Assembly (NCBI GenBank): GCA_028724585.1
Contig: JAQYCQ010000012.1
Span: 1-40,181, forward strand
Length of the DNA: 40,181 bases
Source: Bacillota bacterium
GTDB taxonomy: Bacteria; Bacillota; Clostridia; Peptostreptococcales; Anaerovoracaceae
Direction: 5' to 3'
This document shows positions 40,008-40,181 of this stretch, in pieces (the first letter of the stretch is position 1; each line of letters opens with the position of its first letter). The notes under the pieces are model-generated. The model saw nothing but the letters and a program-made list of their open reading frames with translations. It searched no databases and was not told the origin of the DNA. Made by a program: the position numbers and the translations under genes.

Positions 40008-40090
40008 CATGTCCGCTCCGCGGACATGCCGGCTTCGCCGGGAAACGCTGTTTCCGCGCCGAAGGCGCGGCGGGTGCGCGGAGCGCCCGG
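40008..40090. repeat. Tandem array of five mini-hairpins
   Basis: In order: GTCCGC-TCC-GCGGAC with an added CAT/ATG pair (40008-40028); GCCGGC-TTC-GCCGGG (40028-40042); GGAAAC-GCT-GTTTCC (40041-40055); CGCGCC-GAA-GGCGCG (40055-40069); a GCGC-GGA-GCGC hairpin with outer G/C pairs and a bulged T (40073-40088). Neighbours share one or two bases. Confidence 0.9.
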
Positions 40091-40181
40091 AGAGGATGTG
40101 AAAAAACAAAACAACGTCAACAGAAGAAGGGAAAAAAAAAAACACCTCAACACCCGAGCTGATCCGGCGGTGGGGCGTTTC
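40091..40181. other. Right-edge segment of odd composition, no gene seen
   Basis: From about 40098 the sequence becomes very rich in A and C with an 11-base A-run near 40133, and it then turns GC-rich at the edge. It contains no ribosome site or reading frame. It may be a contig-end artefact or a different sequence class. Confidence 0.4.

Noticed and set aside
607-40090. CRISPR array reading of the hairpin repeats
   Set aside because: Units are not equally spaced, have no spacers of constant size, and are scattered one to three per locus.

Overview
The window looks like chromosomal DNA from an anaerobic Gram-positive bacterium of the Clostridia (Bacillota). The evidence is strong GGAGG-type ribosome sites, an oxygen-sensitive class III ribonucleotide reductase with its activase, a SufCBDSU iron-sulfur operon with a SufU scaffold, many radical-SAM and Fe-S proteins, and sigma-A-like promoters that often carry an extended -10 (TGaTATAaT or TGaTATACT). 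No tRNA, rRNA, transposase, phage gene or CRISPR array was seen. The genus cannot be named from the sequence alone.

Layout. 1-3.1 kb is an accessory zone: a partial gene at the left edge, three paralogous small proteins on the minus strand (one stopping early) with near-identical promoters, an unrecognised 280-residue protein, striking palindromes and two terminator hairpins with no gene in front of them. 3.1-7 kb holds a metallo-beta-lactamase-fold hydrolase coupled to a radical SAM protein, then a LysR regulator divergent from a YeiH-type membrane protein. 7-14.4 kb holds a Lon-like protease with a nitroreductase, an HTH-Fic protein with a LOG-type phosphoribohydrolase, a PHP phosphoesterase and a BrnQ permease. 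14.6-21.1 kb is an early tetrapyrrole cluster: HemA and HemL make 5-aminolevulinate from glutamyl-tRNA, HemB makes porphobilinogen, one fused HemC-SUMT-HemD protein carries it to precorrin-2, and a convergent Met8/CysG-N-like protein makes sirohydrochlorin or siroheme. No protoheme genes are present, so the output is probably siroheme and/or cobamides.

21.2-26.3 kb has a PD-(D/E)XK-like protein behind a tiny leader ORF, nrdD-nrdG, and a small flavin-type protein. 26.5-31.8 kb is the suf operon, sufC-sufB-sufD-sufS-sufU. 32-40 kb holds an AqpZ-like aquaporin, a small CARF-like protein with a DITYG motif, a diguanylate cyclase with an N-terminal cysteine-containing domain, an AGCS amino acid/sodium symporter, a homocysteine S-methyltransferase with a RarD-like permease, an ArsC/Spx-like protein that has lost its cysteine, and an Fe-S aldo/keto reductase.

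The most unusual signal is not a gene. Seventeen loci carry 15-nt mini-hairpins built as a 6-bp stem, a 3-nt loop (usually TCC/GGA or TTC/GAA) and the matching 6-bp arm. Stem sequences differ between copies but stay complementary (GTCCGC/GCGGAC, GTGAGC/GCTCAC, GTCAGC/GCTGAC, GTCGGC/GCCGAC, GTCGAC/GTCGAC). Many are chained to a second small hairpin, and a run of five abuts near the right end (40008-40090). I do not recognise this repeat family. All positions, promoters and hairpins were read by eye; no alignment, folding or database search was possible.
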